Assembly (NCBI RefSeq): GCF_022317005.1
Contig: NZ_CP081006.1
Span: 4,774,001-4,838,000 of the forward strand
Source of the DNA: Mycobacterium sp. IDR2000157661
GTDB taxonomy: Bacteria > Actinomycetota > Actinomycetes > Mycobacteriales > Mycobacteriaceae
DNA: 64,000 bases
Reading direction: 5' to 3'
The position numbers were made by a program, and so were the translations under genes. Shown one piece after another: positions 28,953 through 38,706 of this stretch (the first letter of the stretch is position 1; each line of letters opens with the position of its first letter). The notes under the pieces are model-generated. The model was not told where the DNA came from, did not search any database, and was given only the letters and a program-made list of their open reading frames with translations.

Positions 28953-29636
28953 CTACGGGAGACGCCAGTCGATCGGCTCGGCGCCCATCTTCTCGAGCAG
29001 CCCGTTCGCCCGGCTGAACGGCCGTGATCCGAAGAACCCGCGAGACGCCGACAGCGGCGACGGGTGCGGCGACTCGATCGCCACGCACTCCCCGCCGTCG
29101 AGCATGGGTTTGAGCGTCGAGGCGTCGCGCCCCCACAGCACCGCGACCAACGGCTGCCGCCTGGCGACCAGCGCCCGGATCGCGCACTCGGTGACGGCTT
29201 CCCAACCCTTGCCGCGATGCGACGCCGGATTGCCGGGGCGCACGGTGAGCACCCTGTTGAGCAGCATCACGCCGCGCTCGGCCCACGGGGTGAGGTCACC
29301 GGTCGTCGGCACCGGATGCCCCAGATCGGACCCGTACTCCTTGAAGATGTTCTCCAGGCTCCGCGGCAAGGGGCGCACCTCGGGCGCCACCGAAAAGCTC
29401 AGACCGACGGCGTGACCCGGCGTCGGATAGGGATCCTGACCGACAATGAGCACACGTACCCGATCCAATGGAAATGTGAAGGCGCGCAAGACGTTCTGAC
29501 CGGCGGGCAGGTAGCCGTTGCCGGCGGCGAGTTCCCCGCGCAGGAACTCCCCCATCTGGGCGACCTGATCGGCCACCGGCTGCAGCGCACGTGCCCAACC
29601 CTCGTCGACAAGTTCGTGCAACGGCCGTGCAGTCAT
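28953..29636 (-). CDS. ung: Uracil-DNA glycosylase
   Basis: A 227-residue family-1 UDG. The catalytic GQDPYPTPGHA motif (water-activating Asp) and the DNA-intercalating HPSPLSASRGF motif are intact, as is the uracil-binding LLNRVLTV segment. It excises uracil from DNA. ATG at 29636. It converges on lipoprotein 2 with 10 bases between stops and follows thiL. Confidence 0.97.
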   Translation of the reverse strand: MTARPLHELVDEGWARALQPVADQVAQMGEFLRGELAAGNGYLPAGQNVLRAFTFPLDRVRVLIVGQDPYPTPGHAVGLSFSVAPEVRPLPRSLENIFKEYGSDLGHPVPTTGDLTPWAERGVMLLNRVLTVRPGNPASHRGKGWEAVTECAIRALVARRQPLVAVLWGRDASTLKPMLDGGECVAIESPHPSPLSASRGFFGSRPFSRANGLLEKMGAEPIDWRLP

Positions 29637-29651
29637 GGTTGGCCACCCTAG

Positions 29652-30611
29652 CTAGTCGAACGACTGCCAGCCGGGATCGCCCTGCCAAACCGCGCCGTCG
29701 AACAGCACTTCCGGCGCCCCGTCGAGGATCCGCCCGATCGCACGCCAGCCGACGGGCAGCCGACCGGGGAAGGTGGCGACCAGCGAGTGGTCCTCACCAC
29801 CGCCGAGCACCCAGTCCCACGGGTCGGCGCCGAGGGTGGCCGCCGCGTCGGCGACGGCGTCGCGGTCGCCGGTGAGCGCCGCACCCGACAGGTCGATGCG
29901 GACACCGGACGCCTCGGCGATGTGGCCGAGGTCGGCGAGCAGACCGTCGGACACATCGGTCATCGCCGTAGCGCCGGCGTCGGCGGCGACGAGGCCCTGA
30001 CCGTACGGGGGCTCAGGCACGAGATGACGGCGACGCAGTCCGTCGAAACCGCCGATGCCCTTGCACCACAACGCATATCCGGCGGCGGATCGGCCCGGCT
30101 CCCCTACCATGGCGACGGTGTCACCCGGCCGTGCGCCGTTGCGCCGCACCGGATCACGGCCGCCCAGGTCGCCGAGCGCGGTCACCGAGATCACCCATTG
30201 TGGCGCGCTGACCAGATCGCCGCCGACGATTCCCGCACCGACGGTTTCGGCTTCGTGCCACATGCCGTCGGCCAATTCGGTGGCCTGCGCTGCGGCCGTA
30301 TTCGCAGGCGCACCGAAGGCGACGACGAAGGCGGTGGTGCGTGCGCCCATCGCCTCGATGTCGGCGGCATTCTGCGCAATCGCCTTGCGGCCCACGTCGA
30401 ATGGTGTCGACCAGTCCAACCGGAAATGCCGATCTGCGACCAGCATGTCGGTCGACACCACGGTCCTGCCGTCGGCGGCGTACACCACGGCGGCATCGTC
30501 CCCCGGCCCCAACGCGACGGCGGCCGGCTGGCTGCGGCGCGCGACCAGGCGGTCGATCACCCCGAATTCGCCCACCTGCGCCAGGGTCTCGAGCTCGTCG
30601 TCGGTCGCCAT
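29652..30611 (-). CDS. thiL: Thiamine-monophosphate kinase
   Basis: A 319-residue AIR-synthase-fold kinase that makes thiamine pyrophosphate. Conserved metal/ATP segments include GPGDDAAVV, STDMLVADRHFRLDW and TDVSDGLLADLGHIAE. The ATG at 30611 follows an AGGAGGTG element; six further residues upstream are unlikely to be translated. It is upstream of ung on the same strand with a 15-base gap. Confidence 0.96.
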   Translation of the reverse strand: MATDDELETLAQVGEFGVIDRLVARRSQPAAVALGPGDDAAVVYAADGRTVVSTDMLVADRHFRLDWSTPFDVGRKAIAQNAADIEAMGARTTAFVVAFGAPANTAAAQATELADGMWHEAETVGAGIVGGDLVSAPQWVISVTALGDLGGRDPVRRNGARPGDTVAMVGEPGRSAAGYALWCKGIGGFDGLRRRHLVPEPPYGQGLVAADAGATAMTDVSDGLLADLGHIAEASGVRIDLSGAALTGDRDAVADAAATLGADPWDWVLGGGEDHSLVATFPGRLPVGWRAIGRILDGAPEVLFDGAVWQGDPGWQSFD

Positions 30612-30664
30612 CGTCACCTCCTGTCGCACGCGTCGGCAGGCGCAGTGCCGCGCGCACGAGTGGC

Positions 30665-30693
30665 CTGAACACCGGCCGGACCTGCGGTACGTT
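30665..30693 (+). promoter_or_regulatory. Possible promoter of the AsnC-domain gene
   Basis: CTGAAC (30665-30670), 17-base spacer, TACGTT (30688-30693), in the 129-base divergent gap from thiL. A three-codon reading frame (ATG CAC CGG TAG) lies between it and the gene's AGGGAGGA element. Moderate match only. Confidence 0.35.
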
Positions 30694-30740
30694 AACCCCC
30701 TACGGCGAGGAGTCTATGCACCGGTAGGGAGGATCAACGC

Positions 30741-30983
30741 GTGGTCGAGGCTTTCATGCTGATCCAGACGGAAGTGGGCCGGGCCGAGGTCATCGCCGCA
30801 CAACTCGCCGCACTGCCGGGGGTGCTGTCGGCGGATTACGTGACGGGACCCTACGACGTGGTGGTTCGCATCGGCGCTGACTCGATCGAGGATCTGACCG
30901 CCGCGGTCGTCCCGACCGTGCAACAGGTGACCGGCATCACCCGTACGCTGACCTGCCCGATCGCCAACGGAGCGCATCCCTAG
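30741..30983 (+). CDS. Stand-alone Lrp/AsnC ligand-binding (RAM) domain protein
   Basis: An 80-residue protein that is only the effector-binding half of Lrp/AsnC regulators (FMLIQTEVG start, ADYVTGPYDVVVRI core), with no DNA-binding helix-turn-helix. Such proteins may bind amino acids or modulate full-length Lrp members. GTG start with a strong AGGGAGGA element. Nine bases separate it from the DUF3515 gene, so the two are probably co-transcribed. Confidence 0.88.
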   Translation: MVEAFMLIQTEVGRAEVIAAQLAALPGVLSADYVTGPYDVVVRIGADSIEDLTAAVVPTVQQVTGITRTLTCPIANGAHP

Positions 30984-30992
30984 AGTTGTCCC

Positions 30993-31532
30993 GTGCAGAC
31001 CGACTCCGGCGACAGCCCGCCGCGGGCGGTGCTCATCGCCGCGGTCGTGGTGGCGGTCGGCGCGCTCGTCGGGGTCCTGGCGTTCGCGGTGCTGCGCCAA
31101 CCGGGTCCGTCGGCGGTGCCACTCACCGCGGTGCCGGCCCCGCAAGCCGAGAGTGCCGAGTGCGACGCCCTGGTCGCCGCCCTGCCCGAGGATGTCGGTG
31201 ATGCGACACGTGTGCCGATCCTCGACCCCGCCCCACCGGGTACGGCGGCGTGGCGGGCCGACGACGGCGGCGAACCCATCGTGCTGCGCTGCGGGCTGGA
31301 CCGGCCTGCCGAGTTCGTCGTGGGGGCTGCACTGCAATCGGTGGACCGTGTGCAGTGGTTCCGGATCGCCGAACCCGGTGGCTCCCGCAGCACCTGGTAC
31401 GCGGTCGATCGCCCGGTATACGTTGCGCTGACCCTGCCGCCGAACTCCGGACCCACTCCTATCCAGAAGGTTTCCGCCGCGATCGAGGAGGTCTTGCCCG
31501 GCGAGCCGATCGACCCGGCGCCGGTCGGATGA
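30993..31532 (+). CDS. DUF3515 family membrane-anchored protein
   Basis: A 179-residue protein with one N-terminal membrane segment (about 13-34) and an extracytoplasmic domain with two cysteines (AECDALV and VLRCGLD). It matches the conserved mycobacterial DUF3515 gene beside ddlA. Function unknown. GTG start. It converges on ddlA with a 9-base gap. Confidence 0.82.
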   Translation: MQTDSGDSPPRAVLIAAVVVAVGALVGVLAFAVLRQPGPSAVPLTAVPAPQAESAECDALVAALPEDVGDATRVPILDPAPPGTAAWRADDGGEPIVLRCGLDRPAEFVVGAALQSVDRVQWFRIAEPGGSRSTWYAVDRPVYVALTLPPNSGPTPIQKVSAAIEEVLPGEPIDPAPVG

Positions 31533-31541
31533 GCCGCCTCG

Positions 31542-32666
31542 CTACCGCAGGCCGGTGCCTCGCTGCAGGGCGGTCTCGACCATCGTGGCCAGCAGGGTCG
31601 GGTAGTCCAGGCCGCTGGCCGCCCACATCCGTGGGTACATCGAGATCGTGGTGAAGCCGGGCATGGTGTTGATCTCGTTGATCACCGGACCGTCGTCGGT
31701 GAGGAAGAAGTCGACGCGGGCCAGGCCCTGGCAGTCGATGGCGGTGAAGGCGCGGATCGCCAGGCTCCGCACTGCATCGGCGATGTCGTCGTCCACCTTG
31801 GCGGGCACATCGAGTTCGGCGGCGTCCTCGAGATACTTCGTCGCGAAGTCATAGAACCCGTCTTCGCGGCCGCGGATCCCGGCCACGCGGATCTCGCCGA
31901 CCGTGCTGGCTTCGATCCTGCCGTCGGGAAACTCCAGGACACCGCACTCGAGTTCCCGGCCCGGGACTGCGGCCTCGACGATCACCTTCGGGTCGTGCCT
32001 GCGCGCCTGCTCGATGGCCATCGGCAGCTGGTCCCACGCGGTGACCCTGCTGACCCCGATCGAGGAGCCGCCCCGCGCGGGTTTGACGAACACCGGTAGT
32101 CCCAGGCGCTCGCGGGCCGCAGGATCCAGGGTGTCCTGGCGCGGCCGCAACACCGCATGCGCACCGATCGGCAACCCGGCGGCGGCGAGCAGCTTCTTGG
32201 TGAACTCCTTGTCCATGCCGGCAGCGCTGGCCAGCACCCCGGCCCCGACGTAGGGCACGCCGGCCAGTTCAAGCAGGCCCTGGATGGTGCCGTCCTCGCC
32301 GTACGGTCCGTGCAGCACGGGAAAAACCACGTCCACCGACGCGAGCAGATCACCGGCGCCCCGGTCGAGCGACAGGAGCTGGCCGCGGCGGGTCGGGTCG
32401 GCGGCCAGGGCGAGTTCGGTGCCCGAAGCCGAGGTCACCTCCGGCAACCGGCCGTCGGTGATCGCCAGCGTTTCGGGCTGTGCGTTGGTCAGCATCCAGG
32501 ACCCGTCGGGTGTGATGCCCACCGCGACGACATCGAACCGCTGCGGATCGAGGTTGCGCAGAATGCTGCCTGCCGAAACACAGGAGATCGCGTGTTCGGA
32601 GCTGCGTCCGCCGTATACGACGGCGACCCGGACGCGATCCGGGCCTGGGCCATGGCGGACGGTCAC
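31542..32666 (-). CDS. ddlA: D-alanine--D-alanine ligase
   Basis: A 374-residue ATP-grasp ligase that joins two D-Ala for peptidoglycan and is the target of D-cycloserine. Visible motifs are VVYGGRSSEHAIS near the start, HGPYGEDGTIQG, PARGGSSIGVS (ATP loop) and the C-terminal VDFFLTDDGPVINEINTMPGFT metal/substrate site. GTG start. It is downstream of the gpsA and cystathionine-lyase genes in one minus-strand run, as in other mycobacteria for gpsA-ddlA. Confidence 0.97.
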   Translation of the reverse strand: MTVRHGPGPDRVRVAVVYGGRSSEHAISCVSAGSILRNLDPQRFDVVAVGITPDGSWMLTNAQPETLAITDGRLPEVTSASGTELALAADPTRRGQLLSLDRGAGDLLASVDVVFPVLHGPYGEDGTIQGLLELAGVPYVGAGVLASAAGMDKEFTKKLLAAAGLPIGAHAVLRPRQDTLDPAARERLGLPVFVKPARGGSSIGVSRVTAWDQLPMAIEQARRHDPKVIVEAAVPGRELECGVLEFPDGRIEASTVGEIRVAGIRGREDGFYDFATKYLEDAAELDVPAKVDDDIADAVRSLAIRAFTAIDCQGLARVDFFLTDDGPVINEINTMPGFTTISMYPRMWAASGLDYPTLLATMVETALQRGTGLR

Positions 32667-32678
32667 AGTCTGGAGAGG

Positions 32679-33785
32679 CTACCGTCCGAGCGCCTGCTCG
32701 ACGTCGGCGATCAGGTCATCGGTGTCCTCGATGCCCAGCGAGATGCGTGCGAAGCCGTCGCCGACCGGGTCGCCCCAGCGGGCGCGGCGGTCCACTGAGC
32801 TGTGGATACCCCCGAAACTCGTCGATGCGATGAGCAGTGCGCTGCGCTCGACCAGCGCATGTACGGCGGCCGCGTCCTCGAACTCGACGGCGACCAACCC
32901 GCCGAAGCGCTTCATCTGCGCGCACGCGACGGGATACGACGGGTCGTCGGGTAGGCCGGGATACCGCACGGTCTGCACCGAGGAGTGGGACTGCAGGGCC
33001 ACCGCGAGCGCGGCGGCGTTGTGGCATTGCCGTTCGAACCGCAGTCCCGCGGTGCCGAGGCTGCGCAGCACCAGCCAGGCTTCGAAGGCGCCGAGTATCG
33101 CGCCGGCCAACAGCCGCTCGCGGGCCACCGCCGCCATCAGCTCGGGATGACTGCCTGCCGCATAGCCGGCGATCACGTCGCTGTGCCCCGACAGCGCCTT
33201 GGTGGCGCTCGCGACCACCACGTCGGCACCCAACGACAGGGGCTGCTGACCCAAGGGAGTGGCGGTGGTGTTGTCCACGACCAGCGTCGCGCCCCGGCTG
33301 CGGCACTGCATCGCCAGCCGGTGGACATCGACGACGTCGAGGCCCGGGTTGGCCGGGCTTTCGGCGAGCACAACATCTGCGTCGGCCGAGACGGCGATCA
33401 TGTCCTCGGTGTTCGCCGTGACAACCGTCACCCCTTGCGGCGCAAGGTATTCCGTCGCGTAGCACCGGATCTGGTAGTAGCCGTCGGCCGGCACCACCAA
33501 CTTGACGCCGGGCTTGGCCAGCACGCGCAGGACCGACGTGACGGCGGCCATGCCCGACCCGAACACCAAGGCTGTCGCTGCGCCCTCGAGTTCGGCCAGC
33601 GCCGCCTCGAGGCGGCGCCACGTCGGATTGGAACTACGGCCGTAACTGTCCAGCGGGTCCGCCTCGTCGGATGACAGATGGTAGGTGGCCGCGGGGACCG
33701 GCGGGGAGGCCACCGGCTCTCCCGGAACCGGTTCGGCGCCAACGGCGTTGACGCTACGCGTGGAATCGCCGTACTGACCGTTCAC
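32679..33785 (-). CDS. Cystathionine gamma-lyase/synthase-like PLP enzyme
   Basis: A 368-residue trans-sulfuration family enzyme (fold-type I PLP). The PLP lysine is in SATKALSGHSD, the phosphate-binding segment is FGSGMAAVTS, and the C-terminal region ends RISLGIEDTDDLIADVEQAL, a strong family signature. The reaction (gamma-lyase, beta-lyase or gamma-synthase) cannot be settled from motifs. The GTG at 33785 is four bases past the gpsA stop; the upstream in-frame extension overlaps gpsA and is not conserved. Confidence 0.88.
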   Translation of the reverse strand: MNGQYGDSTRSVNAVGAEPVPGEPVASPPVPAATYHLSSDEADPLDSYGRSSNPTWRRLEAALAELEGAATALVFGSGMAAVTSVLRVLAKPGVKLVVPADGYYQIRCYATEYLAPQGVTVVTANTEDMIAVSADADVVLAESPANPGLDVVDVHRLAMQCRSRGATLVVDNTTATPLGQQPLSLGADVVVASATKALSGHSDVIAGYAAGSHPELMAAVARERLLAGAILGAFEAWLVLRSLGTAGLRFERQCHNAAALAVALQSHSSVQTVRYPGLPDDPSYPVACAQMKRFGGLVAVEFEDAAAVHALVERSALLIASTSFGGIHSSVDRRARWGDPVGDGFARISLGIEDTDDLIADVEQALGR

Positions 33786-33789
33786 GGTT

Positions 33790-34788
33790 TCACTCCGGCT
33801 TGGTGGTGCGCCCGAGCAACAGCGCGACCGCCTCGTCGACCGAGAGCCCCTTGTGGCACACCCGTACCACAGCGTCGGTGAGCGGCATCTCCACGTCGTA
33901 ACTGTCGGCCAGTGCCAGCACCGCCTCACACGACTCCACACCCTCGGCCACGTGTCCGCCCGCCGCCTGCATCGCCGATTCCATGGTGCCGCCCTTGCCG
34001 AGCCGTTCGCCGAACGCGCGGTTGCGCGAATGCGGCGAGGTGCACGTCGCGATCAGGTCACCGACTCCTGCCAGCCCGGCGAGCGTGGCGGGCTTGGCAC
34101 CCAGCGCGATTCCCAGCCGCATGACCTCGGCCAGTCCCCTGGTGATGATGGCGGCGGCGGTGTTCTCACCCAGGCCGACGCCCGCCGCCATCCCCGACGC
34201 CAGAGCGATGACGTTCTTGCATGCGCCACCGACCTCGGCTCCGATCACATCGGCGTTGGTGTACGGCCGGAAGTAGCCCGTCGACAATGCGCGCTGCAGT
34301 GCCACGGCCCGGCCCGAGTCGCTGCAGGCCACCACCGTCGCCGCCGGTTGTTCCTTCACGATCTCACTGGCCAGGTTCGGACCTGTCACCACCGCAACGC
34401 GCGCCGGATCAACACCGGTGACCTGGACGATCACCTGACTCATCCGCATCAGGGTGTCGAGCTCGATGCCCTTGGCCAGGCTCACGAGCGTCACGTCGTC
34501 GCCGAAATACGGTGACCACTGTTGCAGGTTGGTGCGCAGCGTCTGCGCCGGCACAGCCAACAGCACGGTGCACGCACCGGCCAGCGCCTTGCCGGCATCG
34601 CTGGTGGCGTGAATGGACTCGGGCAGTTCGATGTCGCCGAGGTACCCGGAGTTGCGGCGGGTGTCGTTGATCTCGTCGGCCAGTTCGGGGCGGCGAGTCC
34701 ACAGGGTCACCTCGTTGCCCGCATCGGCAAGGACCTTGGCCAGCGCCGTACCCCATGCACCGGCTCCCATCACCGCCGCCTCGACCAC
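33790..34788 (-). CDS. gpsA: Glycerol-3-phosphate dehydrogenase [NAD(P)+]
   Basis: A 332-residue enzyme making sn-glycerol-3-phosphate for phospholipids. NAD(P)-binding [17 protein letters not shown] is at residues 8-24. The catalytic-domain segments [28 protein letters not shown]-type and [10 protein letters not shown] are present. GTG start. First gene of the gpsA, PLP enzyme, ddlA run. Confidence 0.96.
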   Translation of the reverse strand: [332 protein letters not shown]

Positions 34789-34855
34789 GCCTCAACCCTA
34801 GCGTGAGGGTGCCGGGCAGACTGCGCACGTGAGAGCGAATGACAGGATGACGCTC

Positions 34856-35500
34856 ATGAGCAGGTCAGGCGGAGCCGACATCGGCCTGGTGATCGCCGTC
34901 AAACGACTGGCCGCCGCCAAGACCAGGCTGGCGCCCGTCTTCTCGTCAACGGACCGCGTGAAGGTGGTGCTGGCGATGCTCGTCGACACCATCGCCGCCG
35001 CCGCCGCAGTACAGTCCCTGCACACGATCACCGTCGTCACCCCCGACGGCGCCGCCGCCGATGCCGCAGCCGAGCTCGGCGCCCGGATACTCACCGACCC
35101 GACTCCCGACGGCCACCGTGACCCGCTGAACAACGCGATCGCCGTCGCAGAGGCCGATATCCGGTCCGAAACCGCGAATATCGTTGTGCTGCAAGGTGAT
35201 CTGCCCGCGCTTAGACCGGTTGAGCTCGCGGCGGCCATCGACGCCGCGCGGGCGTACCCACGCAGCTTCGTCAGTGACCGGCACGGCACGGGGACCTCGG
35301 CGCTGCTGGCGTTCGGGGTGCCGCTGGACCCTCGATTCGGCGCTGATTCCGCCAGGCGTCATCGCAACTCCGGAGCCGTCGAGTTGACCGGTGAGTGGCC
35401 CGGCCTGCGCTGTGACATCGACACGCCTGCGGATCTGTCGGTAGCTCAAGGGCTGGGCGTGGGGACGGCGACGGCACAGGCGATCGCGGGTACCGGATGA
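34856..35500 (+). CDS. fbiD: Phosphoenolpyruvate guanylyltransferase FbiD (F420 biosynthesis)
   Basis: A 214-residue enzyme that activates PEP with GTP to enolpyruvyl-diphospho-5'-guanosine, the first committed step towards cofactor F420 in mycobacteria. The N-terminus (IGLVIAVKRLAAAKTRLAPVF), LQGDLPALRPVEL and the C-terminal GLRCDIDTPADL match the CofC/FbiD family. ATG codons at 34847 and 34856 and a GTG at 34829 are alternatives; 34856 gives the conserved length. Divergent from gpsA. Confidence 0.92.
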   Translation: MSRSGGADIGLVIAVKRLAAAKTRLAPVFSSTDRVKVVLAMLVDTIAAAAAVQSLHTITVVTPDGAAADAAAELGARILTDPTPDGHRDPLNNAIAVAEADIRSETANIVVLQGDLPALRPVELAAAIDAARAYPRSFVSDRHGTGTSALLAFGVPLDPRFGADSARRHRNSGAVELTGEWPGLRCDIDTPADLSVAQGLGVGTATAQAIAGTG

Positions 35501-35553
35501 ACAGTCGGTCGTGCGCTGGCCCCAGCACCGGCCGATAGGGAATCATCGGGAGA

Positions 35554-37743
35554 ATGACGGAAGCCGAAACGCAGATTCGTGACAGCGACACCGAGTCGGC
35601 GGCGGTGACCGTCCGGCCGGTCGCGCCGGAGTCGGGTGATTCGGCGCCGGAGGCGCCGCCGGCGGCCACCGCACCGGAGGTCGAGAATGCGCTGCCCGAT
35701 GACCGCTACCTCAACCGAGAGCTGAGTTGGCTCGACTTCAACGCACGCGTGCTCGCGCTGGCCGCCGATCCGTCACTGCCCCTGCTGGAGCGGGCGAAGT
35801 TCCTCGCGATCTTCGCCTCGAACCTCGACGAGTTCTACATGGTGCGGGTCGCGGGTTTGAAGCGGCGCGACGAGATGGGGTTGTCGGTGCGTTCCGCCGA
35901 CGGGCTCTCGCCGCGTGAACAGCTGCGCCGTATCAACGAGCGCACCCAGCAGATCGCCCACCGGCACGCCCACGAGTTCCTGGACTCGGTGCGCCCGGCG
36001 CTGGCCGATGAGGGCATCGTGATCGTCACGTGGGCCGAGCTCGACGACATCGAACGCACCCGGCTGTCGACGTACTTTCACGAGCAGGTGTTCCCGGTGC
36101 TGACGCCGCTGGCCGTCGATCCGGCACACCCGTTCCCGTTCGTCAGTGGTCTGAGCTTGAACCTGGCCATCACCGTCAAACATCCCGACGACGGCGGCCA
36201 GCATTTCGCGCGGATCAAGGTGCCCGACAACGTCGAGCGGTTCGTCGAACTCGCTGCCCGCGACGGCGACTCGAACACCGTGCGGTTCCTGCCGATGGAG
36301 GAACTGATCGCCGCCTTCCTGCCGGTGCTGTTCCCCGGTCTCGAGATCGTCGAGCATCATGCGTTCCGAATCACGCGCAACGCCGACTTCGAGGTCGAGG
36401 AAGACCGAGACGAGGATCTGCTGCAGGCGCTGGAGCGGGAACTGGCCCGGCGCCGATTCGGTTCGCCGGTGCGCCTCGAGGTCTCCGACGACATGACCGA
36501 CAGCATGCTGGAGTTGCTGCTGCGCGAACTCGACGTCGCCCCCGGCGACGTCATCGAAGTGCCGGGCCTGCTGGATCTATCGTCGTTGTGGCAGATCTAC
36601 GCCCTGGACCGCCCGGCGCTCAAGGACCGTCCGTTCGTGCCCGCGACACCGCAGGCGTTTGGGGAACGGGAGACGCCGAAGAGCATCTTCTCCACCCTGC
36701 GAGACGGGGACGTGCTGGTCCACCACCCCTACGACTCGTTCTCCACGACGGTCCAGCGCTTCATCGAGCAGGCGGCCGCCGACCCCAACGTCTTGGCGAT
36801 AAAGCAGACGCTGTACCGCACGTCGGGCGACTCGCCGATCGTCAATGCCCTCATCGACGCCGCGGCCGCGGGCAAGCAGGTGGTGGCGCTGGTCGAGATC
36901 AAGGCGCGCTTCGACGAACAGGCCAACATCCAATGGGCGCGGGCACTGGAGCGGGCGGGCGTCCACGTGGTGTACGGACTCATCGGCCTCAAGACCCACT
37001 GCAAGACGTGCCTGGTGGTGCGCCGCGAAGGCTCGCTCATCCGGCGGTACTGCCACATCGGAACGGGCAACTACAACCCGAAGACCGCACGGTTGTACGA
37101 AGACATCGGCCTACTGACGGCCGCTCCGGACATCGGCGCGGACCTGACGGATCTGTTCAACTCGCTGACGGGCTATTCGCGCAAGGATTCCTATCGCAAC
37201 CTGTTGGTCGCCCCGCACGGTGTGCGCAGAGGCATCATCGAGCGCATCGAGCGCGAGATCGCGGCCACCCACGACGGTGCCGAGGGCCGGATCCGATTGA
37301 AGGCCAACGCCTTGGTCGACGAACAGGTCATCGATGCGCTGTACCGCGCGTCGCAGGCCGGGGTACGAGTGGAGGTGGTGGTGCGCGGGATCTGCGCCCT
37401 GCGACCCCAGGCCCCCGGCTTCTCCGACAACGTCGTGGTGCGCTCGATCCTGGGCCGGTTCCTGGAGCACTCGCGCATTATTCACTTCCGCGCCATCGAC
37501 GAGTTCTGGATCGGCAGCGCCGACATGATGCATCGTAATCTCGACCGACGGGTCGAAGTCATGGCCGAAGTGAAGGATTCGAGGCTGAAGTCGCAACTGC
37601 ATGAAATGTTCGAGTCCGCGATGGATCCCGCCACCCGATGCTGGGAGTTGGGTGTGGACGGCAAGTGGATCGCCTCCCCGCAGGAAGGCCACACGGTGTG
37701 CGATCACCAGGTTTCGATGATGGATCGACACCGGCAACCGTGA
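35554..37743 (+). CDS. ppk: Polyphosphate kinase 1
   Basis: A 729-residue PPK1 that reversibly builds polyphosphate from ATP. The N domain begins about residue 48 (RYLNRELSWLDFNARVL). The autophosphorylated His is residue 501 in CHIGTGNYNPKTARLY. The PLD-like C domains carry VDEQVIDALYRAS and GSADMMHRNLDRR. The first 45 residues are a variable acidic/alanine-rich extension. Next to mutT1 as in other mycobacteria. Confidence 0.97.
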   Translation: MTEAETQIRDSDTESAAVTVRPVAPESGDSAPEAPPAATAPEVENALPDDRYLNRELSWLDFNARVLALAADPSLPLLERAKFLAIFASNLDEFYMVRVAGLKRRDEMGLSVRSADGLSPREQLRRINERTQQIAHRHAHEFLDSVRPALADEGIVIVTWAELDDIERTRLSTYFHEQVFPVLTPLAVDPAHPFPFVSGLSLNLAITVKHPDDGGQHFARIKVPDNVERFVELAARDGDSNTVRFLPMEELIAAFLPVLFPGLEIVEHHAFRITRNADFEVEEDRDEDLLQALERELARRRFGSPVRLEVSDDMTDSMLELLLRELDVAPGDVIEVPGLLDLSSLWQIYALDRPALKDRPFVPATPQAFGERETPKSIFSTLRDGDVLVHHPYDSFSTTVQRFIEQAAADPNVLAIKQTLYRTSGDSPIVNALIDAAAAGKQVVALVEIKARFDEQANIQWARALERAGVHVVYGLIGLKTHCKTCLVVRREGSLIRRYCHIGTGNYNPKTARLYEDIGLLTAAPDIGADLTDLFNSLTGYSRKDSYRNLLVAPHGVRRGIIERIEREIAATHDGAEGRIRLKANALVDEQVIDALYRASQAGVRVEVVVRGICALRPQAPGFSDNVVVRSILGRFLEHSRIIHFRAIDEFWIGSADMMHRNLDRRVEVMAEVKDSRLKSQLHEMFESAMDPATRCWELGVDGKWIASPQEGHTVCDHQVSMMDRHRQP

Positions 37744-37782
37744 CGACGGGGCGGCCCCGGCGAATCATCTGCAGGAGTGAAG

Positions 37783-38706
37783 GTGCCGAGTAGTTCCAAG
37801 TCGCGTTCGGCGAAGGGCGCCGTTCTCGCCGCCGGCGCCGTGCTGTGGCGGCCGAACGGGGATCCGGATGATCCGCAGATCGCCCTGATTCACCGGCCAC
37901 GCTACGACGACTGGTCGCTGCCCAAGGGCAAGGTCGACCCCGGCGAGACCGAGCCCGTCGCGGCCGTGCGAGAAGTGCGCGAGGAGACCGGCTACACCGC
38001 CCATCTCGGTCGGCGACTGACATCCGTGAGCTACCCGGTCGAGCAGGGCATCAAGACAGTCCGCTACTGGGCGGCGCGCCGGGTGCGCGGCGAGTTCACA
38101 CCCAACGACGAGGTCGACGAACTGAAGTGGTTGCCGGTCAGTGAGGCGATGAACCAGCTCGGGTACAAGGACGATCGAAAGATTCTGCGCCGCTTCATGA
38201 AGAACCCTATCGACACCAAGACGGTGCTGATCGTCCGGCACGGAACGGCAGGCAGCAAGTCCCGGTACAAGGGCGACGACCGGCTGCGCCCCCTGGACAA
38301 GAAGGGACGCGCACAGGCCGAATCGTTGGTCGCGGTGTTGCTCGCTTACGGCGCCGACACTCTCTACTCCGCCGACCGGGTCCGCTGCGTCTCGACACTC
38401 GAGCCGTTGGCCGAGGAACTCGGGACCACCATTCAGCAGGAGCCGCTGCTGACCGAGGAGGGCTACGCCGACAACCGTAAGGCGGCCCGGCAGCGGTTCC
38501 TGGAAATCGCGGCCTGCTCGGGCACACCCGTGATCTCCACGCAGGGCAAGGTGATTCCCGACCTCATCGAGTGGTGGTGTGAACGCGACGGCGTGCGCCC
38601 GGACAAGTCCCGCAACCGCAAGGGCAGCACCTGGGTGATGTCACTGCACGATGGGCGGCTGGTGGCCGCCGACCACATCGGCAGTCCGCTGGCCACCAAG
38701 AAGTGA
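37783..38706 (+). CDS. mutT1: MutT1, Nudix hydrolase with histidine-phosphatase domain
   Basis: A 307-residue two-domain protein. The N-terminal Nudix box (GKVDPGETEPVAAVREVREETGY) is at about residue 46. A C-terminal histidine-phosphatase domain has VRHGTAG near 150. The mycobacterial enzyme sanitises 8-oxo-GTP/dGTP and diadenosine polyphosphates. The GTG at 37783 is preferred because AGGAG ends five bases upstream; a GTG two codons earlier sits too close to it. 224 bases with no evident gene follow, up to the hupB stop. Confidence 0.94.
   Translation: MPSSSKSRSAKGAVLAAGAVLWRPNGDPDDPQIALIHRPRYDDWSLPKGKVDPGETEPVAAVREVREETGYTAHLGRRLTSVSYPVEQGIKTVRYWAARRVRGEFTPNDEVDELKWLPVSEAMNQLGYKDDRKILRRFMKNPIDTKTVLIVRHGTAGSKSRYKGDDRLRPLDKKGRAQAESLVAVLLAYGADTLYSADRVRCVSTLEPLAEELGTTIQQEPLLTEEGYADNRKAARQRFLEIAACSGTPVISTQGKVIPDLIEWWCERDGVRPDKSRNRKGSTWVMSLHDGRLVAADHIGSPLATKK

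Noticed and set aside
28953..29012. Possible fusion of lipoprotein 2 with a downstream frame
   Set aside because: A TAG stop closes the lipoprotein at 28942 and the opposite-strand ung gene fills the following region.
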